NCBI RefSeq assembly: GCF_016714275.1
Contig: NZ_JADJNP010000002.1
Span: forward strand, 806,001 to 870,000
Length of the DNA: 64,000 nucleotides
Reading direction: 5' to 3'
Source: Tessaracoccus sp.
GTDB taxonomy: Bacteria > Actinomycetota > Actinomycetes > Propionibacteriales > Propionibacteriaceae
Shown here: positions 7,817 through 17,218 of the stretch, piece by piece
How positions within the stretch are numbered: position 1 is the first letter of the stretch
Layout of the letters: every line of letters starts with the position of its first letter
Program-made: the position numbers and the translations under genes
The notes under the pieces: model-generated
The model's database searches: none
What the model was told of the DNA's origin: nothing
Seen by the model: the letters and a program-made list of their open reading frames with translations, nothing else

Positions 7817-8911
7817 TCAAGGAGCGGTGAGTCGCGCCGCCGCGGCGGCGACCCGCTCGTCGGTGGCCGTAAGCGCCACCCGCACATGGCGGGCGGCGGC
7901 GGGACCGTAGAAGTCGCCGGGCGCTGCAAGGATCCCTCGCTCGGCCAGCCAGGCTACCGATGCGCGGCAGTCCTCGCCCCGCGTTGCCCACAGGTACAGC
8001 GAGCCCTCCGAGTGATCGATGCGGAACCCCGCCGCCTCTAGCGCAGGGCGCAGCAGCGCGCGGCGCGCCAGGTAGCGCGACCGCTGCTCCTCCACATGCT
8101 CCTGATCGCCAAGCAGCGCGGTCATCGCCGCCTGGATGGGGCGCGGCAGCATCATGCCGAGATGCTTACGGGCGGCCACAAGTTCCTGCACGACCGCCGG
8201 ATCGCCCGCGACGAAGCCCGCGCGGTAGCCGGCGGCGTTCGACCGCTTGGACAGCGAATGGACGGCCAGGAGTCCTGTGAGATCACCGTCGTTGACGCGG
8301 GGATCGAGCACCGAGAAGGGCTCCGCCTCCCACGCGAACTCGCCGTAGCATTCGTCGCTGGCGAGCACCGCGCCCACGCGCCTGGCGGCGGCGACGAACG
8401 CGCGCATCTCGTCCAGCGAGAGGATGCGGCCGCTGGGGTTGGCCGGCGAGTTGATCCAGATCAGGCGGGCGTCCGCCGGGATAGCGTCAGGGTCGTCCAG
8501 CGCGACGGGGCGGGCGCCGGACGTCAGCGCACCCACCTCGTAGGTGGGGTACGCGCACTCAGGGAAGACGACCGATGCGCCGTCGCCGATGCCGAGCAGC
8601 GTCGGCAGCCACCCCACGAGTTCCTTGGTACCCACCACGGGCATGACGGAGGCATCGGCCAGCGGGACAGATGCCCACCGGCGCTCGAGGTAGCCGCGGA
8701 TGGCGGCGCGCGTCGCGGGGTCGCCCCACACCGTCGGGTAGCCGGGCGAGTCGCCTGCCGCGACGAGCGCGTCGATGGCGAGCCGGGGCGTCGGGTCGAC
8801 GGGGGTGCCCACCGAGAGATCGACGATGCCGTCGGCATGCGCCTCAGCGGCGCGACGAGCGTCGGCGAGCGTGTCCCACGGAAAGTCGGGAAGCCGCGCG
8901 GCGAGCGCCAT
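7817..8911 (-). CDS. dapC: Succinyldiaminopimelate transaminase
   Basis: A 364-residue class I/II PLP aminotransferase of the actinobacterial DapC family. It converts N-succinyl-2-amino-6-ketopimelate to the diamine using glutamate. Motifs: NSPANPSG substrate loop, SDECYGEF for PLP pyridine contacts and SLSKRSN with the PLP lysine, then the arginine-containing GYRAGFVAGD. ATG 8911 overlaps the fdxA stop as TGATG, so the two genes are translationally coupled; a GTG three bases upstream is the alternative. fdxA-dapC is a conserved actinobacterial pair. It completes the dapC/D/E set here. Confidence 0.92.
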   Translation of the reverse strand: MALAARLPDFPWDTLADARRAAEAHADGIVDLSVGTPVDPTPRLAIDALVAAGDSPGYPTVWGDPATRAAIRGYLERRWASVPLADASVMPVVGTKELVGWLPTLLGIGDGASVVFPECAYPTYEVGALTSGARPVALDDPDAIPADARLIWINSPANPSGRILSLDEMRAFVAAARRVGAVLASDECYGEFAWEAEPFSVLDPRVNDGDLTGLLAVHSLSKRSNAAGYRAGFVAGDPAVVQELVAARKHLGMMLPRPIQAAMTALLGDQEHVEEQRSRYLARRALLRPALEAAGFRIDHSEGSLYLWATRGEDCRASVAWLAERGILAAPGDFYGPAAARHVRVALTATDERVAAAAARLTAP

Positions 8912-9231
8912 CACTCAGCCTGCGGGGGCAGCGCCTCCACCACAGGGTGATCCTTGTCGATCACGCCGAGCTTCGCGGCACCGCCGGGCGAGCCGATGTC
9001 GTCGAAGAACTGGACGTTGACGTCGTAGAACTCGGCCTGCTCGTCCGGCACGTCATCCTCGTAGTAGATCGCCTCGACGGGGCACACCGGCTCGCAGGCG
9101 CCGCAGTCGACGCACTCCTCGGGGTGGATGTACAGCATCCGGTTGCCCTCGTAGATGCAGTCGACGGGACACTCCTCGACACAGGCCCGATCCTTCACGT
9201 CGACGCACGGCAGACCGATGATGTAGGTCAC
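8911..9231 (-). CDS. fdxA: 7Fe ferredoxin
   Basis: A 106-residue FdxA-type ferredoxin. The N-terminal cluster region CVDVKDRACVEECPVDC forms the 3Fe-4S site (with a later Cys), and CVDCGACEPVCP forms the 4Fe-4S site. Start GTG 9231 has an AAGGAG Shine-Dalgarno site and gives the standard TYIIGLPC N-terminus. It shuttles electrons in the cytoplasm and could serve reductases such as the sulfite reductase at 48.7 kb, but no partner is encoded beside it. It is coupled to dapC, as in other Actinomycetota. Confidence 0.93.
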   Translation of the reverse strand: MTYIIGLPCVDVKDRACVEECPVDCIYEGNRMLYIHPEECVDCGACEPVCPVEAIYYEDDVPDEQAEFYDVNVQFFDDIGSPGGAAKLGVIDKDHPVVEALPPQAE

Positions 9232-9274
9232 AGTTTCCACTCCTTCAGGGGCTGACAAGCACAGTTTACCCCTG

Positions 9275-10990
9275 CTAGTCCTGTTTCGGCTTCTCACAAA
9301 TGATGCGATCGCCAGCAGAGTACTTCCACGAGAACGGCTCTGAGCGAACGACCTTGCCGTCCTTGTAGAACAAGCGCTTCCACGTCACGGTGAAGCCTCG
9401 GATGGGGGCTTGCGGCTCGCACTTCGGATCTCCCGTGATGACGCGCTCGCGGCCGCTGTAGAAGCCGGACTTCACGAGGTCGGTCGAGACGACCTTGTCG
9501 TAGGTGCGCTTGGACCAGATCCGGAAGGTGATGGAGCCGCGGTTGCCGGGCGACGAGCGGTTGACGTAGCCCTGGATAAGCGCGGGGTACTTGGTGTCGT
9601 TCTGGAAGCGCAGGTCCAGCGCTCCGTAGTAGACCGTCGCCTCGCGGCCGGCTGGGTAGCGATCGAAGTACAGGCTGTGCGGCTTGTGCTCGATGTCCTT
9701 GAATCCTGCGAAGAACGCGGCGTTGAACAGCGTGGTGGCCGACTGCGAGATGCCGCCGCCCGCCTCCTTCACGAGGCGCCCGCCGCTGATGACGTAGCCG
9801 TCAACGTAGCCGTTGGCCGCGGTGCGCGGGCCGAGCGTGTCGTTGAGGGAGAAGATCTCGTCTGGCATCAGCACGGTGCCGTTGACCGACCCGGCGGCCC
9901 TGCTCAGGTTCGTGTTGCGGTAGGGGGCGTGCGGGAAGTAGGTGGTGTACTCGCCGATGACCTCGAAGTCGCCGGCCAGCTTCTCCGCCTCCTCCGTGGT
10001 GAAGGACGGCTTCTTCTTGACCGCCGTGAGCTCGCCGGTGCGTGCATCGCCGGTGGCGACCGCTGCCGTCTCGACGGCGGCGACGAACGCGTCCCGGTCT
10101 ACGGTCTGCCCCGTCTTCGCCGGGACAACGACGACCTTGCCGCTCTTGAGTGTGAAGCCCGCGTCCTTCGCACCCTTGAGTTTCAGGTCCTTGCGATCGT
10201 CGGCGGTGGCCTTGTAGAGGGCCTTGGCGTCGAACGAGCCGACGAGCTTGCCGTCAACGGCCTCGAAGCTCGCGGTCGCGGCGAGGGTCTTCGGGGCGAT
10301 CTCCATCGACCTCTCACCGAGCGTCAGCGTCACCGGACCGCTGAGAACGGGCTCCGCGAAGGAGGCGACGGCCTCGTCGAGCATGGCGTTGGTGATCGCG
10401 GGCGGGGTCGCCTCCGTCGGGGCGGCCACCTCCGTCTGGCCTTCGCGGAACGCGTCGGCGACGGCGTCCGTGGCAGCCTCGACGTTCAGCTCGACGCCGT
10501 CGACGCCGTCGGTCCTGTCGATCTCGCCGTCCGTGAAGGCCAGCGTGCCGTCGAGCGGGTCGACGGCGAACTCCCCCGCCGTCGCCTGCACGGCGGAGGT
10601 GAGGGCGGCGTCGTCAACGACACGGACGAGCGTGGTCTCGCGGCCCCCGGCAAGCGTGTTGATGATCTCGAAGGGGTTCCAGCTGAAGCCGCCGCCCGCC
10701 TCGGTGACCGTCTTGTCGAAGTCGATGCTCAACCCCGCATCCGCGGGCACGATCTGCGCGGACGCCGTCTCCGTCTTCAGCGTGATCGGCTGCTCAGCCG
10801 CCTCGCCTAGCTCCGCGACGAGCTTCTCGCGGGCCTGTGCGGGAGAGAGCCCGCCGATCGCGACGCCGTCGACGGCCGCCTTCGCGGCGACCTGATTGCC
10901 AGCGACGAAGTATGACGCGACGTAGCCGGCGCCCAGCACGGCGACGACTCCGATCCCCACTCCGACGGCGATCTTCCCAGACTTCTTCAC
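9275..10990 (-). CDS. VanW-family envelope protein
   Basis: A 571-residue exported protein. It has a membrane anchor near the N-terminus (about residues 6-25, IAVGVGIGVVAVLGAGYVAS), about 300 residues of repeated beta-rich peptidoglycan-binding-like (YoaR/PG_binding_4) modules, and a C-terminal VanW domain with the hallmark VLMPDEIFSLNDTLGPRT and EAGGGISQSATTLFNA. VanW proteins accompany some glycopeptide-resistance clusters, but none is present here. The role is unknown and likely in the cell wall. The GTG start at 10990 has AAAGGGG upstream; an ATG at 11020 would add ten residues. Confidence 0.85.
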   Translation of the reverse strand: MKKSGKIAVGVGIGVVAVLGAGYVASYFVAGNQVAAKAAVDGVAIGGLSPAQAREKLVAELGEAAEQPITLKTETASAQIVPADAGLSIDFDKTVTEAGGGFSWNPFEIINTLAGGRETTLVRVVDDAALTSAVQATAGEFAVDPLDGTLAFTDGEIDRTDGVDGVELNVEAATDAVADAFREGQTEVAAPTEATPPAITNAMLDEAVASFAEPVLSGPVTLTLGERSMEIAPKTLAATASFEAVDGKLVGSFDAKALYKATADDRKDLKLKGAKDAGFTLKSGKVVVVPAKTGQTVDRDAFVAAVETAAVATGDARTGELTAVKKKPSFTTEEAEKLAGDFEVIGEYTTYFPHAPYRNTNLSRAAGSVNGTVLMPDEIFSLNDTLGPRTAANGYVDGYVISGGRLVKEAGGGISQSATTLFNAAFFAGFKDIEHKPHSLYFDRYPAGREATVYYGALDLRFQNDTKYPALIQGYVNRSSPGNRGSITFRIWSKRTYDKVVSTDLVKSGFYSGRERVITGDPKCEPQAPIRGFTVTWKRLFYKDGKVVRSEPFSWKYSAGDRIICEKPKQD

Positions 10991-11067
10991 AGCTACCCCT
11001 TTGCGGCTCGGCTGCCGCATCGGTCATTCATGCTACTTAAGCGACAAGCCAGAGCCTAAAAAGGCGG

Positions 11068-12744
11068 TCAGCGGATCCGCAGCGGCCAGGCCATCGAGAG
11101 GGCTCCCGTGCCGACGATCCCGACCCGCGCGGCCAGTGCGGTGAGCATCGACTCGGCGTCGGGCACGTTCGCGCCGCCCTGGGCCTTCTCGCTCGACGCC
11201 GCGGGCTTCAGCATCGAGAGCATTCCCTGGTCGCCGACCCGGGTGACCTTGACCTTTTCTGGGTCGAGCCCGGCGAGTGCGCACACGCGCTCGAGCGCAA
11301 CTCGCCGCCCACCGATGTGGTCGACGAGGCCGCGCTCCTGCGCGTCGGCACCCGTCCAGACCCGGCCGCGAGCCAGGCGCTCGAGATCGTCGTAGGCCAT
11401 GCCGCGGTCACCGGCAGCGAGCGTGGTGAAGTCCAGGTAGACGCGGTCCAGCCAGCGGTTCAGCCGGGCCCAGTCGTCGTCAGAGAACGGGTGCGCCGGC
11501 GAGAACGTACCGGCGGCGGCACCGATGTCGATGGTCTCGCGGATGAGCCCGAGCTTGTCGTACAGCCCTGCCGTGACCATCTTCCCGGCGAGCACCCCGA
11601 TGGAGCCGGTCAGCGTGGAAGCCTGCGCGACGATCTCGTCGGCACCCATCGAGACGTAGTAGCCGCCGGAGGCGGCGACCGTGCCCATCTGGGCGACGAC
11701 GGGCTTGCCCGACTCACGCAGCCGCACGACGGAGCGGCGGATGAAGTCCGAGGCGACCGCGGAGCCGCCGGGCGAGTCGACGGCGAAGATCACGGCCTTG
11801 ACGTCGTCGTCGCGCAGCGCGGCGCGGAGGTGCTCATCGACGACGTCGGACCCGGCGGCCTGCCCGCCCAGCGGAGAACCTCCTCCACGCCCGGTCACGA
11901 TCGCGCCGCGCAGCGTGACAACGGCGACCTTTTCCCCCGCGGGCCTGAACTTCTTGGCAAGCTGCGCGCGGCTGGTGTAGCGGTGCGTGAACAGCAGGTT
12001 CTCCGGAGCAGCTCCCCATTCGGCGAGGGTGGAGGTGTAGGCCTCGTCGCGGTAGCCGACGCGGTCGATCAGCCCGAGCCGGAGTGCGTCGTCGGGCGCG
12101 ACGGGCGAGGAGTTGACGGCCTCCCACACGATGTCCGGGGCCACGCCGCGGCGGCGCGCGATGGCCTCGACAATGCCATCGACGAGGGACTGGCCGATCC
12201 GCTGCATCATCTCGCGGTGCGGGCCGGTGACGTGGTCCGCCGCGTAGGTGTTGGCCGCGGACTTGTACTCGTGGCGCTGCCCGAACTGCGGCTCAACGCC
12301 GACCTTCTCCAGCAGGCCGCGCAGCAAGGTGAGGGAGAGTTCGACGCCCTCCACGCTCATCATGCCGGTGGGTTGCAGCCAGATCTCCTGCGCGGCAGAC
12401 GCGACGAGGTAGGCGGCGAGGCCATGGGTCAGCTCCCCGAAGGACTCGGCCCACGCCATGGTCTTCTTCGTGGCGCCGAACTCCTCGACGAGCCCCGCGA
12501 TCTCCTCGAGATGCGCCAGCTCCACCGAGGACGGCACCGCGTGCACGATCAGGCCGACGACGCGGTCGTCGTGGGCCGCCTCCCGCAGGTTCGTGCGCAG
12601 CGCACTCAGCGTCGGGCTGTTGATGACCTGGATGGCCTCGAACGGGTTCGACGGCTTGGCGACCAGCACCCCCCTCGCAAGGTCGAGTTCCAGCACGACC
12701 GGCTTGTCTCCGGCGATCTTCCCCAGCACGTCAGCGATGCCCAT
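11068..12744 (-). CDS. sppA: Signal peptide peptidase SppA, 67K type
   Basis: A 558-residue tandem-domain serine protease of family S49 that degrades cleaved signal peptides. The catalytic Lys is in the first half (RHEYKSAANTY). The nucleophile Ser is in the second half (GTVAASGGYYVSMGAD), as in the two-domain E. coli type; GSIGVL and VDSPGGS loops are present. The usual N-terminal membrane segment is not obvious, so it may be peripheral or cytosolic. A TAAGCT leaderless -10 lies six bases before the ATG, divergent from fdhA. Confidence 0.9.
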   Translation of the reverse strand: MGIADVLGKIAGDKPVVLELDLARGVLVAKPSNPFEAIQVINSPTLSALRTNLREAAHDDRVVGLIVHAVPSSVELAHLEEIAGLVEEFGATKKTMAWAESFGELTHGLAAYLVASAAQEIWLQPTGMMSVEGVELSLTLLRGLLEKVGVEPQFGQRHEYKSAANTYAADHVTGPHREMMQRIGQSLVDGIVEAIARRRGVAPDIVWEAVNSSPVAPDDALRLGLIDRVGYRDEAYTSTLAEWGAAPENLLFTHRYTSRAQLAKKFRPAGEKVAVVTLRGAIVTGRGGGSPLGGQAAGSDVVDEHLRAALRDDDVKAVIFAVDSPGGSAVASDFIRRSVVRLRESGKPVVAQMGTVAASGGYYVSMGADEIVAQASTLTGSIGVLAGKMVTAGLYDKLGLIRETIDIGAAAGTFSPAHPFSDDDWARLNRWLDRVYLDFTTLAAGDRGMAYDDLERLARGRVWTGADAQERGLVDHIGGRRVALERVCALAGLDPEKVKVTRVGDQGMLSMLKPAASSEKAQGGANVPDAESMLTALAARVGIVGTGALSMAWPLRIR

Positions 12745-12750
12745 GCGGAC

Positions 12751-12756
12751 AGCTTA
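12751..12756 (-). promoter_or_regulatory. -10 element of leaderless sppA
   Basis: TAAGCT on the minus strand, six bases before the ATG at 12744. Confidence 0.55.
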
Positions 12757-12830
12757 CGGAGCGTATCCAACCCGAGCGGGCACGCCCAGATCCGAGGTCC
12801 GCGACCCTCGACTCCACGCCGACGGCGCGT

Positions 12831-12836
12831 TAGGCT
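12831..12836 (+). promoter_or_regulatory. -10 element of leaderless fdhA operon
   Basis: TAGGCT, six bases before the fdhA ATG at 12843. The promoter is compact and no operator is obvious in the 98-bp divergent gap. Confidence 0.6.
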
Positions 12837-12842
12837 GCCGAA

Positions 12843-15800
12843 ATGGCGCGGTTCACACCCCTCGAGTGGCCGGTGTTTCGGCAGTTGCGCTCGTCCGACC
12901 GGTTCGGGCGAGGCGAGGCTGTCACGTCCGCGCAGACGCGTGCGACGACACCGCGCACCGCGACCGCCGACCGGGTCGTGCAGAGCGTGTGCCCCTACTG
13001 CGCCGTCGGCTGCGGCCAGAAGGTCTACGTCAAGGACGAGAAGGTCATCCAGATCGAGGGCGACCCGGACTCGCCGATCTCGCGCGGCCGCCTCTGCCCG
13101 AAGGGATCGGCCAGCGAGCAGTTGGTCAACTCGCCGAACCGGCAGACCGAGGTGCTGTACCGCGCGCCGTACGCCGCCGACTGGGAACGCATCCCGCTGA
13201 GGCGCGCCGTCGACATGATCGCCGACCGCTTCCTCGACGCGCGAAAGAAGTGGTGGCAGGACCACGACGAGCACGGTCGGCCGCTGCGCAGGACGATGGG
13301 GATCGCCTCGCTGGGCGGCGCGACGCTCGACAACGAGGAGAACTACCTCATCAAGAAGCTGTTCACCGCGGCGGGCGCCATCCAGATCGAGAACCAGGCC
13401 CGCATTTGACACTCCGCAACGGTTCCCAGTTTGGGGGCCTCGTTCGGCCGGGGCGGCGCGACGCAGCCGCTCCAGGACATGGCAAACGCCGACTGCATCG
13501 TGATCCAGGGCTCCAACATGGCCGAGTGCCACCCCGTCGGGTTCCAGTGGGTCGCGGAGGCCAAGGCACGCGGCGCGAAGGTCATCCACGTCGATCCGCG
13601 CTTCACGCGCACCTCCGCAGTAGCCGACAAGCACATCCCGATCCGGGCGGGCTCGGACATCGTGCTGCTCGGCGCGCTGATCAACTACGTGCTGAGCAAC
13701 GACCTCTGGTTCCGCGACTATGTGGTCGCCTACACCAACGCGGCGACCATCGTGGGTGAGGACTTCCTCGACACCGAGGACCTCGACGGCCTTTTCTCGG
13801 GCTACGACCCGGACACCGGTACGTACGACAACGCCTCCTGGGCCTACCAGCCCGGCGACGGCACGACGCCCGACGAGGCCTTCGCCCGGGACGAGACGCT
13901 CCGGCACCCGCGGACCGTCTTCCAGATCCTGAGTCGCCACTACGCCCGGTACACGCCCGAGCTGGTCGCCGACACCTGCGGCATCTCCGAGGCCGATTTC
14001 GCATATCTCGCGCGCGCCGTCACCGAGAACTCGGGTCGCGACCGCACCACATGCTTCGCGTACGCCGTCGGCTGGACGCAGCACACGATGGGCGCCCAGT
14101 TCATCCGCACGGCTGCCATCCTGCAGCTGCTGCTCGGCAACATGGGCCGCCCCGGTGGCGGCGTCATGGCGCTGCGCGGGCACGCCAGCATCCAGGGGTC
14201 CACCGACATCCCGACGCTGTTCAACCTGCTGCCCGGCTACCTGCCCATGCCCAGCGTCGAGAAGACCACGCTGCGCAGGTACCTCGACGGCGTGGCCTCG
14301 CCGGGGCAGAAGGGCTTCTGGGCCAACGCCGACGCCTACACCATCAGCCTGCTGAAGGCTTGGTGGGGCGAGGCGGCGACGCCCGAGAACAGCTACGCCT
14401 ACGACTACCTCCCCCGCCTCACGGGCCCACAGGGTACCTATCAGACGGTCGGCAGGATGATGGACGACGAGGTCGACGGCTACTTCCTCCTGGGCCAGAA
14501 CCCTGCCGTCGGTTCCGCGCACGGGCGGATGCAACGGCTCGGCATGTCGCACCTGAAGTGGCTCGTCGTGCGCGACCTCGCGCTGATCGAGTCGGCGACG
14601 TGGTGGAAGGACGGCCCCGAGATCGCCTCGGGCGAGCTCAGAACCGAGGACATCGCCACCGAGGTTTTCTTCCTGCCCGCCGCCACCCACGTTGAGAAGA
14701 GCGGCACGTTCACCCAGACGCAGCGGCTGGTGCAGTGGCGCCACCAGGCGGTCCGGCCGCCGGGGCAGGCGCAGAGCGAGCTCGAGTTCTTCTACGAGCT
14801 GGGCGTGGCCATCCGCGCACGGCTGGCGGGCTCTACAGACCCGCGCGATCGTCCGCTGCTCGACCTCACCTGGGACTATCCGCTGGACGAGCACGGTCAT
14901 CCCGACCCCGAGGCCGTACTGCGGGAGATCAACGGCACTCACCTGACCGGCGAGGCCGCCGGTCGGCCACTGTCGTCGTTCACCGAGATGCGCGCCGACG
15001 GGTCGACGTCGGGCGGCTGCTGGATCTACGCGGGCGTCTTCGCCGACGACGTCAACCAGGCGGCGCGTCGCCCTGCCAAGACGGCGCAGGACCCACACGG
15101 CGGCGATTGGGCCTGGGCGTGGCCGGCGAACCGTCGGCTCCTGTACAACCGCGCGTCAGCCGACCCGTCCGGCCGGCCGTGGAGCGAGCGCAAGAGGTAC
15201 GTGTGGTGGGACGAGGAGAGCCAGAGGTGGACGGGATCGGACGTGCCCGACTTCCCCGTCGGCCTCGCGCCCGACGCCCGCCCGGAGCCCGGGGCGAGGG
15301 GTCCGGCGGCGCTCTCTGGGCTCGACGCCTTCATCATGCAGTCCGACGGCAAGGGCTGGCTTTTCGCACCGAAGGGCCTGGTCGACGGGCCGCTGCCGAC
15401 GCACTACGAGCCGCAGGAGTCTCCGGTGGTCAACCCCGTCTATGGCCAGCAGCGCTCGCCGACGCGGATCACCATGAACAGCGCCGACAACCTCAGCGCG
15501 GCAAGCGGCGCGGAGCCGGGCGCGAACGTCTATCCGTACTCGTTCACCACCTACCGGCTGACCGAGCACCACACCGCGGGCGGCATGAGCCGGTGGCTGC
15601 CGTACCTCTCCGAGTTGCAGCCCGAGATGTTCTGCGAGGTCTCCCCGGAGCTGGCTGCGGAGTGCGGCCTTGAGCCGTACGGCTGGGCGACGATCGTCTC
15701 GCCGCGTGCCGTCATCGAGGCGAGGGTGCTGATCACTGACCGGGTCACGCCCCTGCGGATCGGCGGAAGAACGGTGCACCAGGTTGGCCTGCCGTACCAC

Positions 15801-16127
15801 TGGGGCGTGGGCGGCGACGCGGTGGTCAGCGGCGACGCCGCCAACGACCTGCTCGGCATGGCCATGGACCCGAACGTGCTGATCCAGGAGTCGAAGGTGG
15901 GCTCGTGTGCCGTCCTGCCGGGGCGCCGTCCCCGAGGTGCGGCGCGGGCAGAACTGGTGGCCGAGTACCAGCGCCGCGCAGGCCTCACGGTCGCCACCGG
16001 CATCAGCGACGCCGACGAGGGCCCGCACGCAGACCACGGCGACATCCCGCCGAACGAGGCCTCCGCGGTACAGGCCCACGAGGGCTCCGCCGAGGCGAAG
16101 AAGCTGGATGAGGGGGACGCGGAATGA
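12843..16127 (+). CDS. fdhA: Selenocysteine-containing formate dehydrogenase alpha subunit
   Basis: A 1,094-residue molybdenum/tungsten bis-MGD enzyme that oxidises formate to CO2. An in-frame TGA at 13407-13409 encodes Sec189 in the context ENQARI-U-HSATVPSLG, which matches the FdnG/FdoG active site; homology continues unbroken on both sides in one frame. The 4Fe-4S site is C50/C53/C57 (CPYCAVGC) plus C85. Later motifs include SNMAECHPVGFQW and GRPGGGVMALRGHASIQGSTD. No twin-arginine signal is visible, unlike the exported FdnG. It overlaps fdhB by four bases. It must be annotated across the UGA; stopping there would give a false 188-residue fragment. Confidence 0.95.
13407..13444 (+). promoter_or_regulatory. 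Bacterial SECIS element and Sec UGA codon of fdhA
   Basis: The UGA is followed after 11 bases by a hairpin: 5' arm ggttccc (13421-13427), loop agttt (13428-13432), 3' arm gggggcc (13433-13439), with two G-U pairs. A short lower extension aac/gtt (13418-13420 with 13442-13444) is possible. The position and the G and U in the apical loop match SelB-binding bacterial SECIS elements. Confidence 0.85.
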
Positions 16128-17218
16128 GCCTCACGGAGTCGACGAACCGGCCGGCGCAGCACGAAAGGCACCCCCGCAAGGGCTTCTTCACCGACACGTC
16201 GATCTGCATCGGCTGCAAGGCCTGCGAGGTGGCGTGCAAGGAGTGGAACCGCAACCCGGCCGACTCCACCTGGCGGCTGTCCGAGTCCTCGTACGACAAC
16301 ACGGGCCAGCTCGGCGCCGACACGTGGCGGCATGTCGCGTTCATCGAGCAGGACAAGGCAAAGATCGAGGCGGCACGCGAGAGCGGGCGGCGGCTTGTCG
16401 CGCTGGGCATGCCCACGCTCCGCCCCGACGACGACGCGGCACGGCCGGATACGCCTACCGGTACGACGCCGCCGGAAACCCCCGAGTTCCGCTGGCTGAT
16501 GTCCTCGGACGTCTGCAAGCACTGCACCAACGCCGGATGCCTCGACGTGTGCCCGACGGGGGCGCTCTTCCGCACGGAGTTCGGCACCGTCGTCGTGCAG
16601 GCCGATGTCTGCAACGGCTGCGGCACGTGCGTCGCCGGATGCCCGTTCGGCGTGATCGAACGGCGCGCGGACGGGATCGCGGCGCCCGTCACCGACGGCC
16701 ACCGCGACGACGGCCGGACCCAGCTGGGCGTCGTCGAGCGGCAGCACGAGGGCCTCATCCTGCGCGTGCTGCGCGAGCTCAAGGGCGACGACCGCAGCAC
16801 GGACTTCACGCCGGGGACGCAGGCGCCGACGCCGCACCTCGGCGTGGCGCAGAAGTGCACGCTCTGCTACGACCGTCTGACCGACGCCGAGACGCCCGCC
16901 TGCGCGAAGGCGTGCCCCACGACGTCGATCACGTTCGGCGACCACGACGAGCTGGCCGAGGCGGCGCGCGCCCGGGTGCGCACGCTGCACACGCAGGGCC
17001 GCACCGAGGCGCGGCTCTACGGCGCGAACCCGAACGACGGCGTCGGCGGCACCGGCTCGATCTTCCTGCTGCTGGACGAGCCCGAGGTCTACGGCCTCCC
17101 GCCGGATCCGCGCGTGGCGACCGCGGATCTTCCGCGGATGTACGCACGCGCGGGCCTCGCCGCGCTCGGCATGGTGGGCGCGGTGGCGCTTGCGTTCCTG
17201 ACCGGAGGCCGACGATGA
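16124..17218 (+). CDS. fdhB: Formate dehydrogenase iron-sulfur (beta) subunit
   Basis: A 364-residue four-cluster ferredoxin-type subunit. The Cys motifs are CIGCKACEVAC, CKHCTNAGCLDVCP, CNGCGTCVAGCP and CTLCYDRL...CAKACP, giving four 4Fe-4S clusters to carry electrons from FdhA to the membrane. One C-terminal membrane helix (about residues 340-360, AGLAALGMVGAVALAFLTGG) anchors it. Its start overlaps the fdhA stop and its stop overlaps the nrfD start (ATGA), so the operon is translationally coupled. An Ala/Asp/Pro-rich linker lies around residues 105-125. Confidence 0.93.
   Translation: MSLTESTNRPAQHERHPRKGFFTDTSICIGCKACEVACKEWNRNPADSTWRLSESSYDNTGQLGADTWRHVAFIEQDKAKIEAARESGRRLVALGMPTLRPDDDAARPDTPTGTTPPETPEFRWLMSSDVCKHCTNAGCLDVCPTGALFRTEFGTVVVQADVCNGCGTCVAGCPFGVIERRADGIAAPVTDGHRDDGRTQLGVVERQHEGLILRVLRELKGDDRSTDFTPGTQAPTPHLGVAQKCTLCYDRLTDAETPACAKACPTTSITFGDHDELAEAARARVRTLHTQGRTEARLYGANPNDGVGGTGSIFLLLDEPEVYGLPPDPRVATADLPRMYARAGLAALGMVGAVALAFLTGGRR

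Noticed and set aside
13407..13431. In-frame stop splitting fdhA into two genes or a pseudogene
   Set aside because: The protein context ARI-U-HSATVPSLG is the known Sec active site, the frame continues unchanged, and a SECIS hairpin plus the full sel gene set are present.
12606..15098. Long minus-strand reading frame (about 830 codons) opposite fdhA
   Set aside because: Low-complexity Arg/Gly/Val composition and no motifs; it covers the start of sppA out of frame and the fdhA coding region.
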